DNA from: Saccoglossus kowalevskii
Taxonomy: Eukaryota; Hemichordata; Enteropneusta; Harrimaniidae
Direction: 5' to 3'
Assembly (NCBI RefSeq): GCF_000003605.2
Contig: NW_003135366.1
Coordinates: 139,607-149,766, forward strand
Length of the DNA: 10,160 nucleotides
How positions within the stretch are numbered: the first letter of the stretch is position 1; each line of letters begins with the position of its first letter. Positions 1-6,637 of this stretch are shown in pieces. Position numbers and translations under genes: made by a program. The notes beneath the pieces were generated by a model. It searched no databases and was not told the DNA's origin. It saw nothing but the letters and a program-made list of their open reading frames with translations.

Positions 1-166
1 TGTATTGGATATCCAATTGTATTTGGTAAGTGTACTGGATATCCAATTGTATATTGTAAGACACTTGTATTGAAAATCAAAATATATATTTTAAGACACT
101 CGTTTTGAACATTGGAATGTATATTGTAAGACATCTGCATTAGACACTGAATTTTCGATGAATTCC
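1..166 (+). repeat. Minisatellite head, degenerate 30-36 bp units
   Basis: Units run 1-30, 31-60, 61-95, 96-130 and a partial one from 131. The first two are near-identical (TGTATTGGATATCCAATTGT with a GGTAAG or TGTAAG end). The next three share an ACACTTGTATTG-like start, an AATGTATATTGTAAG-like end, or both. The array probably continues off the left edge of the window. A decayed version recurs at the head of the second copy (645-745). Confidence 0.75.
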
Positions 167-644
167 AAGCGTGTAGGCGAAACAATTCGCTATGAATTAG
201 GGTTTTCCGAAAGAAAACTGGAGCATTTACTAGATTCATTAGTCATTCAGCTAATATATTTGGCTTGTGTTTAATGTTAATCTATGCAATCCTATGTAAG
301 CAAATATTACCATAAGTTCGTGATTATTAGACTTTTTTGCGATATAAGCAACTCTTGGCTCATTTGAATATATTTAAATAACTATGTTGTTAATGGTCTA
401 TGTCCCCTGTCAATCAATATTGTGAAACGTGCGCGGGATTCTCAACTAGAATAATCAATCACATCAGACAACCAGAGGTACTAGGATCTATTGTCAGTCT
501 TGTTACTTGGTACTTGGTATATTTATAGATACATTGAACTGTGATATATATGGAAACGATGTTTTTGTAGGACGTAACTGATTATATATAGCATGCAACA
601 ATTAGCATATATGAAATTCTCTAATACACATGTTTGTTGGTATT
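1..644 (+). repeat. First copy (A) of a tandem dispersed repeat, left end cut by the window
   Basis: This is the upstream member of a head-to-tail pair. Its body matches the block starting near 645 over almost its full length. For example, 425-489 (AAACGTGC to GGATCT) differs from 1010-1074 at only about three positions, and 780-796 repeats the GTTTTCCGAAAG core seen near 200-215. Its last part, 491-644, matches 2110-2235 instead, because the second copy is interrupted. The head consists of minisatellite units and the tail ends in TTTGTTGGTATT. Unit length from the first shared GTAAG (56) to the next (645) is about 589 bp. No open frame of note and no terminal inverted repeat were seen. The head-to-tail arrangement with a tandem-repeat head recalls non-autonomous elements of molluscs, such as Helitron-like or pearl-type elements, but I cannot assign a family. 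The strand is arbitrary. Confidence 0.8.
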
Positions 645-745
645 GTAAGACACTTGTATTGAAAATAGAAATTTACATTGTATGGACATCGGAATGTATA
701 CTGTAAAATATTTGTATTGGATACTGAATTTTTAATGACTACCTT
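645..745 (+). repeat. Degenerate minisatellite head of copy B
   Basis: Three poorly preserved units can be read: one from 650 (ACACTTGTATTGAAAAT), one near 686 (ACATCGGAATGTATACTGTAAA) and one near 708 (ATATTTGTATTGGATACTGAAT). They correspond to the units at 61-166 of the first copy. Confidence 0.6.
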
Positions 746-1074
746 GCGTGTAGACAATTCGCTATGAATTACGGTTTTCCGAAAGAGAACTGGAGTCATT
801 AAGCCACCATACTTGGCTTGTGTTTTAAGGTTAATCTATGCAATCCTATGCAAGCAAATACCACCATAAGTTTGTGATTATTAGACGTTTTTTGGCGGTA
901 TAAACAACTCTTGGCTCATTTGAATATCTTTAAATAACTATGTTGTTAATGGACTATATCCGTGCTAAAATACAACAGTCCCCTGTCAATCAATGCGATC
1001 AATACTGTAAAACGTGCACGGGATTCTCAACTGAAATAATCAATCACATCAGACAACCAGAGGTACTAGGATCT
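645..1074 (+). repeat. Second copy (B) of the tandem repeat, 5' portion
   Basis: It begins directly after the tail of copy A, with ACACTTGTATTGAAAATAGA matching 61-80. It runs colinearly with 61-489 to the shared GAGGTACTAGGATCT and then stops abruptly at 1074, where the insert starts. Relative to copy A it has lost about 5 bp after GTGTAG and about 20 bp near 805-815, and it carries extra bases at about 958-985 (CCGTGCTAAAATACAAC) and near 996-1001. Scattered indels and substitutions show that the two copies have diverged independently for some time. No gene is visible in it. Confidence 0.8.
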
Positions 1075-1269
1075 GTATGGGAAACATGAGTAAGCCTACT
1101 GTTTGTAAGGCTAAAACAATCCAATAAGTATTTAGAGTATGTCAGCATCCGTTATTCTATGTTTTTGTCATATTACCTCAAATCCGGCAAATAGAAGTGT
1201 GCATGGATTCATGAATTCAGTGTGCATTGCCGTTTGATAACTACAATAAAGCTAATTGACAGGTCATAC

Positions 1270-1399
1270 TTTTTTCAACTCTGGAAGGACAGTTAGAATC
1301 TACCAGGTGTGCTTGTGATTTACAAAACAAAAGGTGTTTACAACTTTGGAAGGACAATTGGGATCTACGGGGTGTGCTGTTATTTGAATAACAAACGAT
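1270..1399 (+). repeat. Tandem duplication of about 65 bp in the insert
   Basis: CAACTCTGGAAGGACAGTTA (1276-1295) and the following GATTTACAAAACAAA recur 65 bp downstream as CAACTTTGGAAGGACAATTG (1341-1360) and ATTTGAATAACAAAC. A shorter third match, GGACAGTTGGGGTCCA, lies at 1515-1530 just below the TATA box. Repeats upstream of the promoter are common in LTR U3 regions, where they often act as enhancers. Any such role here is inference. Confidence 0.7.
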
Positions 1400-1451
1400 T
1401 TTGCGATCTACTGAGTTGCCTACGTTACACAGCTGCTAGCAAGATCACATT

Positions 1452-1464
1452 CTGATTGGCTCAG
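1452..1464 (-). promoter_or_regulatory. Inverted CCAAT box (NF-Y type)
   Basis: CTGATTGGCTCAG contains the full extended NF-Y core (CCAATCAG on the minus strand). It sits 32 bp upstream of a TATA box, a usual promoter spacing. Function is inferred from motif and position only. Confidence 0.4.
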
Positions 1465-1495
1465 GTGGTGTCCCTGAATCTGGATCATTTATGCC

Positions 1496-1502
1496 TATAA
1501 AT
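1496..1502 (+). promoter_or_regulatory. Candidate TATA box of the insert
   Basis: TATAAAT in the context GCCTATAAATTGG lies downstream of the CCAAT box. The expected start, 25-35 bp on, falls in GGTCCATCATTTC, which has an initiator-like TCATTTC. Together these look like a compact RNA polymerase II promoter of an LTR pointing right. Confidence 0.4.
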
Positions 1503-2015
1503 TGGACAGACTGAGGACAGTTGGGGTCCATCATTTCTACTGTGTACCCTATGTTTAGCTACTGCGATATTGTGAGAAAAGTGATACAGGCTTCAATCAT
1601 CATTCTATGAGACTTGTATTAACTGCTCTGCGAACTCTTGCTTTCAGCAGTGCCCCCCTCCCCCGAATAACAGCGATTCTCTTCAAGCAACACTCCTGTA
1701 TTTCTTTGTTGTTGTGTTGCAGAAGCCATTGACTTTCATCCATTTCTACATCCTGGAACTATGAGTTATCACCAATGCACACTTCCCTGGGCAATCCCCT
1801 ATTTTAGTGACTTTATTCATTGTATTTTTCTGTGCTTTATTTCTTGTAATTGTTTTGAGAGGTATTTGGTGTATATCTATTTCATTACCAGTGCTATTGT
1901 CTTGTCTACCCCATACTAGCAGTGAAAGAACCCCTTGTCCAGTGTGAGTTCTGTGAATGCCCTCTCATTAGCGATAAGCAGGCATTGCACTGTGATCGAG
2001 TATAATGTAGACATT

Positions 2016-2021
2016 AATAAA
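2016..2021 (+). terminator. Candidate polyadenylation signal of the insert
   Basis: AATAAA is followed within about 20 bases by TTTTGCATGTCAAG. It lies about 500 bp below the candidate start, where the R/U5 border of an LTR would be. AATAAA is common by chance in A/T-rich DNA, so its value comes from its position relative to the CCAAT and TATA boxes. Confidence 0.35.
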
Positions 2022-2104
2022 AAGGGTTTTGCATGTCAAGATTGGAGGTGAATAATCAGCTGTTGCACAAGCGTAAATTTAAAGATGCAACATGGACGAG
2101 AACA

Positions 2105-2235
2105 TGTATTTGTCAGTGTTGTTACTTGGCACTTGGTATATTGGAAACGATGTTTTTGTAGCACATAACTGAGTATTCGTTCGATGCAGCAATTAACATA
2201 TATGAAATTTTCTAATACACATGTTTGCTGGTATT
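2105..2235 (+). repeat. Second copy of the tandem repeat, 3' portion after the insert
   Basis: TTGTCAGTGTTGTTACTTGG onward matches 491-644 of copy A, including GGAAACGATGTTTTTGTAG, ATATATGAAATT and the tail CTAATACACATGTTTG-TGGTATT. It lacks 28 bp found in copy A (523-550) between two ATAT stretches, consistent with slippage or deletion. Similarity ends at about 2235, which marks the tail end of the repeat unit because the same tail in copy A is followed by a new head. Confidence 0.8.
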
Positions 2236-2610
2236 TTGTGGTACGTAAAATAACAATCACTGCAAATACGTATTAGTGGTTATATTTTATCGTCTAACGA
2301 ATACTGTCACATGTCCTGCAAACGCAACATTTTTATGTTTTCTGATGAATCATAATCTGATTTAATCTACAAGTATTAAATATCGACCAGCAGTATTGTT
2401 TTCGTCCATTTTGCTTCTTTAATTGGGCAATTATAAATGAATGTATTGGAATTGTTGGACATTTTAAAGCCCAGGAAAAAATAAGTCATGTTTATTTTCA
2501 TGGTGTGCGTCAGTTAAAATTGTCGTTTTTGAGAAATGAAAGATAAATTTTTTTGAAAAAAACACAAATGAAAATATAAAACCAACCTTAGGCCTGACTA
2601 CACGAATTTT
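2236..2610. other. Unassigned A/T-rich spacer
   Basis: No gene, RNA or repeat related to the flanks was seen. The stretch holds one ATACGTAT palindrome (2266-2273) and a T7-G-A7 foldback (2548-2562) within an A/T-rich run just before the next repeat. It may include the left margin of the dispersed repeat that starts near 2611. Confidence 0.5.
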
Positions 2611-3180
2611 GTGTTTAGCTCATCGGACCGAGAGACCGCTGAGCTATGGGGAGCATGAATCGTCATGGTCCGGTTGTTCGTTGTCCACTGGATCTTTAGT
2701 TCTGATTTTTGGTATGAAGATTCCTTATTGGTAAAATATGGTAATTTGTTCATAAGAAGTGTATCCATCAACGAATCAAAATCTGAGGATTGATATTTTC
2801 GTCAATTTAGCAATCTGTGTGGCCTGCTGATGTGGTAGCATTATCATCAAATTTGTATTTTAAATGATTTTTTGTCATTATTATTTTTTTGTATATTTAG
2901 CCAAAAGTGTTATTTTCGATTTCCTTTCAAAAACTGTCAGTCAAATTTCGTTCATATTTAGTAAGTAGGGATCAGCACAGGCCTCTCCCAAGGATGTTCA
3001 TTTTTCCTCAATTTTGTGCAATTTATCGATTGTTTTTTTTTTTCTGATGAGGTAATACATAGTTCTAAGTGTAATCAGTAACCATCAGCTTTGATTTTTG
3101 GTGTGAAGGTACCCTGTGAAGTAGAGATCGGAATTTCTAGGCCGATTTATTTTTGTACTCATATGAGGCAGAGTTCCCTC
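2611..3180 (+). repeat. Old bivalve-like dispersed repeat with head hairpin
   Basis: The block opens with TTTAGCTCATCGGACCGAGA and closes a foldback with TGAGCTATGGGGAGCATGAA, then has GTCCGGTTGTTCGTTGTCC. From memory, this order (an AGCTCA...TGAGCT hairpin followed by a GTC/CGT-rich tract) is a recurring motif of dispersed repeats in oyster, scallop and mussel DNA. Further phrases of the same style follow: TGATTTTTGGTATGAAG at 2703-2719, CATATTTAGTAAGTAGGGATC at 2953-2973 and TGATTTTTGGTGTGAAGGTA at 3092-3111. The first and last are diverged copies of one module about 389 bp apart. The right end is unclear. AATCTTCTTCAAG near 3218 may still belong to it. No coding capacity is seen. Family assignment is inference and needs a repeat library. 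Confidence 0.45.
2616..2646. repeat. Hairpin at the head of the dispersed repeat
   Basis: TAGCTCA (2616-2622) pairs with TGAGCTA (2640-2646). After one mismatch the stem continues with CGG (2624-2626) against CCG (2636-2638). The mismatch and short inner stem suggest decay from a longer palindrome. Confidence 0.6.
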
Positions 3181-3482
3181 AAAAACTTGTAATAAGTAAA
3201 ATACATAGGAAGGCAAAATCTTCTTCAAGCAATAATTATCGTTCTACGATATATCCACCCAAACCAAAGAATCAACTTCTTCTGCCACATATATTGATGT
3301 CTTCCGTGACTCTTTGACTTTAAGTGTAACCTTATAATAGACATTGTATTACAAGAGAGATGACTTTTATTTGACCATCATCATTTTTTTCCAACTAGTA
3401 ATGTAGTAATATACCTATTTTTTTGCATAAGCCCAGCTTGTTTGATATGCTAGAGCGTGCACTGGTGTAAATATATGTGTGT
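3181..3482. other. Spacer between the dispersed repeat and the 3.5 kb open frame
   Basis: The stretch is A/T-rich with several T runs. Frame +2 is open for about 33 codons at 3236-3334 and reads with a varied, Ser/Thr-rich composition, but I recognise no domain in it. No promoter or RNA gene could be identified. Confidence 0.4.
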
Positions 3483-3722
3483 ATGCGATACTATAAGGTT
3501 ATTACGAGGATACCTGAAAGTATGCACAAAGACAGTACAGCGGAAGTATCGACCGACGCCCTAAGTATATACATCTTTTCCTTCCAAGGATACATCATGG
3601 GAATGCCGAAATCCAAAAAGTTTAGAACAGAATTAGTGAACTTCTTTACGTGGTATCCGGTTTTATTATTGGAGGACGCATACGCGCGTAATCATTACGT
3701 ATTTGGAATTCGCATTTCCTAA
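3483..3722 (+). CDS. Small open frame, doubtful, possibly a relic exon
   Basis: From the first ATG (3483) the frame runs 79 codons to TAA at 3720-3722. Upstream it is closed by TAA at 3468-3470, and no convincing splice acceptor lies between. The start context is poor, with T at -3. Local G+C is somewhat higher than the surroundings and amino-acid use is balanced. The peptide has no signal sequence, transmembrane segment or motif I can name with certainty. A weak resemblance to one cadherin repeat exists: a Pro-Glu-Ser near residue 12 where such repeats carry a conserved Glu, a Tyr-x-Phe-Ser strand in the middle, and LLLEDAYARNHYVFGIRIS at the C end where cadherins have Leu-Asp-x-Glu then Tyr-x-hydrophobic-x-hydrophobic. 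By my estimate about three frames of this length are expected by chance in the window, so this may be nothing. Confidence 0.13.
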   Translation: MRYYKVITRIPESMHKDSTAEVSTDALSIYIFSFQGYIMGMPKSKKFRTELVNFFTWYPVLLLEDAYARNHYVFGIRIS

Positions 3723-4868
3723 TATGGTAGGATGAAAGTACCCCGTAAAAAACCGCAAAATTACGGCAGGCTGTAACTTATGGCGTTATGGTGACAGATA
3801 ATAATATTCTTTATTCCATGTATAATGTTATTGTTATGTGTTCATTGTACTTCGTTGAAATCCCTATAGGACTATTGATTTGTTTTACCGATGCTAAATA
3901 TCTGCCTTGGGTTACGTACGCTAAATGTTAATTTATGTTCACATATGTTCCAGTAATGCGGTTTCGAATCTGATCGATTCGGTAACCGACAACTGAATTG
4001 TATCCAGTTTAAATTGAATTTCCGAACAGCACCTGCTACTGCTTCTAGTCTCGCAGTTGTGGTCAACAAATCACTTGTTACAAGACAGGTGTCTGGTGGG
4101 TGAATACAAAATACAAAACTGAAGATTGAAAATTATCGGCCATTATCCGTCTTACTAAGCACTTCCAAATTGATTGTACATTAGCGGTTTTAAGTAAATA
4201 GATCAATTTATCACATGCTCTATTTTAGTCCTGGAAACAATATTGAACAGCCTGCATCTCCTTACTGATTCCATTTATAAATCACTCCATCAGGGCACGG
4301 TTGTTGGCATGGCTACTTGGAACGGCTTAAATTGTAGAGTTACCATAATTCATGTGCTAATAATATTGTATTTTCTAATATTGAAACAATAACACCAGAT
4401 GCTCCGCTGAGATCAAAATTGGGAACCCTGCTTGTTATCCGTCATACAGATGACCACTCTTGTTCATTTAATGATGCCACTTTTTCATAATGTTATTTTA
4501 ACATGTGCGCTGATGATACAGGAAGTTATGTCATTGGAAAAGATGCTGATAATGTAACATCTGTAAAAACTTAGTTATCACGTTGGTAACACGAATTGAT
4601 TTATAATTTGTAATCATCGGGAAGTCAGGCGCATACTTGGAACTAACTTGAAAGCAGCTGTTCCACTATACCATATTTTACGTCAAGTTAAAACTGTTAG
4701 ACTTCAATGGTTTCGGAATCTAACAACGAAAATCATTTTAACGGTTGTGCCATATGATAATACTGAGGATACGTTGGTTCCATTGTGATGTATGACAGTC
4801 CGCTAGCGTATCCACATAAGCACTATTCTTTCAGAATATATGACTTAACAATGGAAGTTTCAATTCCT
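3483..4868 (+). pseudogene. Possible decayed cadherin-repeat gene fragment, speculative
   Basis: Reading the + strand across changing frames gives pieces whose order fits successive extracellular cadherin repeats. They are LLLEDAYARNHYVFGIRIS (3663-3719), FVEIPIGLL (3851-3877), a Ser-Asp-Arg...Gln-Leu-Asn stretch (3969-3998), QGTVVG (4291-4308), LGTLLVIR (4419-4442), DDTGSYVIGKD (4512-4544), FVIIGKSGAYLEL (4607-4645), LLDFN (4694-4708), TVVPYDNTED (4741-4770) and PHKHYSFRIY (4812-4841). Known cadherin repeats (~105-110 residues) carry Glu-x-x-x-x-Gly-Thr, Leu-Asp-x-Glu and Asp-x-Asn-Asp signatures at such points. The pieces are separated by stops (3720, 4101, 4488, 4604, 4649, 4721) and at least six frame changes, so nothing here could encode an intact protein. 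Against the idea, stop density is not clearly below random, spacing of the signatures is irregular, and cadherin repeats are an easy pattern to over-read. Treat this as a hypothesis. Confidence 0.2.
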
Positions 4869-5282
4869 TAACATAGATTTGCATTAACAGTTTTTTTTTT
4901 GAATATATAAGTTAAAGAACTGGGTCTAATTGATTTATAAGGAGGTTGTGTTTCGTCTTTATTTAATGTCCGAGGACAACATTATAACATAATGTAGCAA
5001 GAGGGTGATGTTGATTTTCAGAGCTGTGTATAACATTCATAACGTCTGGCTGTTTTTACACTATCCTGAGTGATAGTAACGTACGCTTTGGCTCATATAT
5101 CATCTATAAATCATAGCCTGTTGCTAATTTAAACTAATGAAATGATGAGCCATTCACTAACGGATATTATAGTTTTTGGTTTTGATAAATGGTATGATTT
5201 TCAATTTTTTTTCTTCCGTGAATAAATCATTGCTATGTCATAGCAGATTATGAAAACAATATCCGTTCCATATCCAACTAGT
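4869..5282. other. Unassigned A/T-rich stretch
   Basis: No gene or repeat can be supported. It contains a T9 run at about 4891-4899. Short open pieces (around 5020-5070 and 5133-5225) are no longer than chance predicts. It may continue the possible relic upstream, but the resemblance is too thin to annotate. Confidence 0.45.
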
Positions 5283-5366
5283 CTTAAGTGGTTTAATATA
5301 AGAATATTTTTTTTATATTAATATATTTTTATTTTTATTTTTACTTATATTTTTAATATAAGTATT
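5283..5366. repeat. A/T low-complexity block with internal repeat and hairpin
   Basis: Nearly pure A/T from 5292 to 5370. TTTAATATAAG occurs at 5292-5302 and again at 5352-5362, 60 bp apart. ACTTATAT (5343-5350) and ATATAAGT (5356-5363) form a perfect 8 bp stem with a 5-base loop. The block probably arose by slippage. It would melt easily and could be a scaffold-attachment or replication-prone site, but nothing here shows that. Confidence 0.65.
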
Positions 5367-6420
5367 ATTACTTGCATAATACGTATTTTCTCATACTTAG
5401 ATTGGCTAGCTGAATGAGTTGTCCAGTGCAAGGGTATATATCATTTATTCTTCAGGATTTCGTTTCGTTTCGTATCGATATCATCTTTATTATATTACTA
5501 CTGCTGCACTAGACGGAGTATGGTATGATATTTGAATGAGACTCTTGGCGACGTGCGTTATAATGAGCGTTGAAAGGTTAAAATGAAAAGGTGAAGCGAG
5601 ATAATGAGAAAATGTAAATAAAGTAATGTTCAATTTTGTATTGCAAATTGAAATAATCAATTCACATCCTTTCTATGCAGAGGTGAAATTAATAGCATGT
5701 TTATTTCATTAAGCATAAATATAAGAATTTATTCTAATTAGACGTGACGTTTGTGCACGTCAGTGGTTGCGAATTTGCATTTACTGTCACCTTTTTTAAC
5801 GATTGTTTGTTTTTTTCAAAATTCTTATTAAGAGGCATTGTTCTTGTATCATGTAATTGCCGTTAACGAGGTCTGACTTTATCATATGACAGCGATTAAA
5901 ACAACACCGTCGTACGACTTTTTTTTTTCGATGCACACGCAGACTGGTGACATTTTTCGTACATGTTGCCACGATCAGTGAGAAATATTGATTGGTGATA
6001 TTTTACGCTAAGCGCCACTACTGTGAATGATATGCAACATGCTCATATTATAAATCCACGCATTTTATAGAAACGTTTACCAACTTGCGATTGTAGTGCA
6101 TTGCTGACGACTATGGGTTCAATAAACCTTTATCATTTATGAAATGTGTTCAGCCATAAGATATTCCACAACGTTTTTCTTCTACCCAATACTATGTAAA
6201 TATCTTTTTGTCAAGGCAATTTTACTGTATTTTATTTGACCTTCAATCGCAAGTGGGAAGAAGTCATTTATCTCATGTGTGTACAAAGAATAAACTGAGA
6301 GTGTCCTTATTTGGCGCGTTATGTTAATATTGTACTTCCCGTAAATTTGAATTAATTTCTTGCGACGTTCACAATCAAATAAACACGGACAAACACACAC
6401 AATATTAAAAATATTCTCTT
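5367..6420. other. Non-coding stretch with small inverted repeats only
   Basis: Nothing gene-like can be supported over about 1 kb. Visible items are three TTTCG units (5458-5472), an ATACGTAT palindrome (5379-5386), a GACGTG...CACGTC foldback (5741-5761), T runs near 5791-5817 and 5919-5928, and a CA-rich tract (6384-6401). A minus-strand frame of 82 codons (6430-6182) has no recognisable feature and is of chance length. An A/T-rich intron or intergenic spacer is the simplest reading. Confidence 0.5.
5741..5761. repeat. Small inverted repeat with TGACGT/ACGTCA half-sites
   Basis: GACGTG (5741-5746) pairs with CACGTC (5756-5761). An overlapping pair, TGACGT (5745-5750) and ACGTCA (5757-5762), is also inverted. 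These are CREB/ATF-type half-sites, but function is not implied. Confidence 0.4.
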
Positions 6421-6637
6421 CTATCTCCACTATGTGATGTAATAAATCAGGGCTAGTCTAAAAATCTCTATCTCACCTTGAGACGTAATAAGTTGATCAA
6501 ATTATCAATTTATATTCCCACAGTATTACCTAGTGCGTCAATATTAGGTATCTTAACAGTGTGACGTGATTAGTCAGGGCACATGAAAAGTTCACATCTC
6601 CGACTGTGATGTAAAAGACCAGAGATATTAATAGGGT
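6421..6637 (+). repeat. Degenerate tandem repeat, about 45 bp period
   Basis: Four units can be aligned on a shared pattern: CTATCTCCACTATGTGATGT at 6421, CTATCTCACCTTGAGACGTA at 6468, TATCTTAACAGTGTGACGTG at 6549 and ACATCTCCGACTGTGATGTA at 6594. Each is followed by AATAAATCAGGG-like sequence (AATAAGTTGATC, ATTAGTCAGGGC, AAAGACCAGAG). Spacings are 47, 81 and 45 bp, so the 81 bp gap probably hides a fifth, heavily decayed unit near 6508-6548. The repeated core is YATCT-(6-8)-TGTGAYGTAAT. It looks like an old minisatellite. Whether the shared TGACGT-like core is functional cannot be told. Confidence 0.5.

Larger units (their letters stand above)
1074..2104 (+). mobile_element. About 1.03 kb insertion splitting copy B, candidate solo LTR
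   Basis: Comparison with copy A defines this segment: copy A runs uninterrupted through 489/491, while copy B breaks at 1074 and resumes near 2110. Taking the ends as TGTATGGG at 1074 and GAGAACA at 2104 gives TGT...ACA termini typical of an LTR. Inside, in order, are an inverted CCAAT box (1452-1464), a TATA box (1496-1502), a plausible start region near 1525-1535 and AATAAA (2016-2021). This fits U3, R and U5 of a retrotransposon LTR read on the + strand. No coding region, primer-binding site or polypurine tract is present, so it would be a solo LTR. Clear target-site duplication is missing: only a weak ATCT (1071-1074) versus ATGT (2104-2107) resemblance is visible, which leaves the exact ends uncertain by a few bases. 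Alternatives are another kind of insertion, or a deletion of this segment from copy A. Confidence 0.42.

Noticed and set aside
1-166. CRISPR array
   Set aside because: The 30-36 bp units are directly adjacent with no unique spacers, and the surrounding DNA is eukaryotic in character.
602-799. Minus-strand 65-codon frame
   Set aside because: It lies across the junction of copy A and copy B. A similar peptide appears at 2036-2260 only because the tail of the repeat is shared. It reflects repeat DNA and shows no protein feature.
2036-2260. Minus-strand 74-codon frame
   Set aside because: It crosses the insert end, the repeat tail and unique DNA, three unrelated pieces, so it cannot be one conserved gene.
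2610-2685. tRNA gene or tRNA-derived SINE head (TAGCTCATCGG and GTTCGTTGTCC)
   Set aside because: The A-box match lacks a base, the B-box match is poor and no cloverleaf forms. The AGCTCA/TGAGCT hairpin explains the first motif better.
3872-4069. Minus-strand 65-codon frame
   Set aside because: No domain, signal or composition supports it, and its length is within chance for this base composition.
5747-5980. Further cadherin-like reading in frame +2 (for example MHTQTGDIF near 5930-5956)
   Set aside because: Stops occur at about the random rate and the likeness rests on a few residues. Finding it so easily is a warning about the 3.5-4.9 kb call as well.
6182-6430. Minus-strand 82-codon frame, longest in the window
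   Set aside because: It has no recognisable motif, its first codons overlap the degenerate tandem repeat, and a frame of this length is expected by chance in 10 kb of two-thirds A/T.
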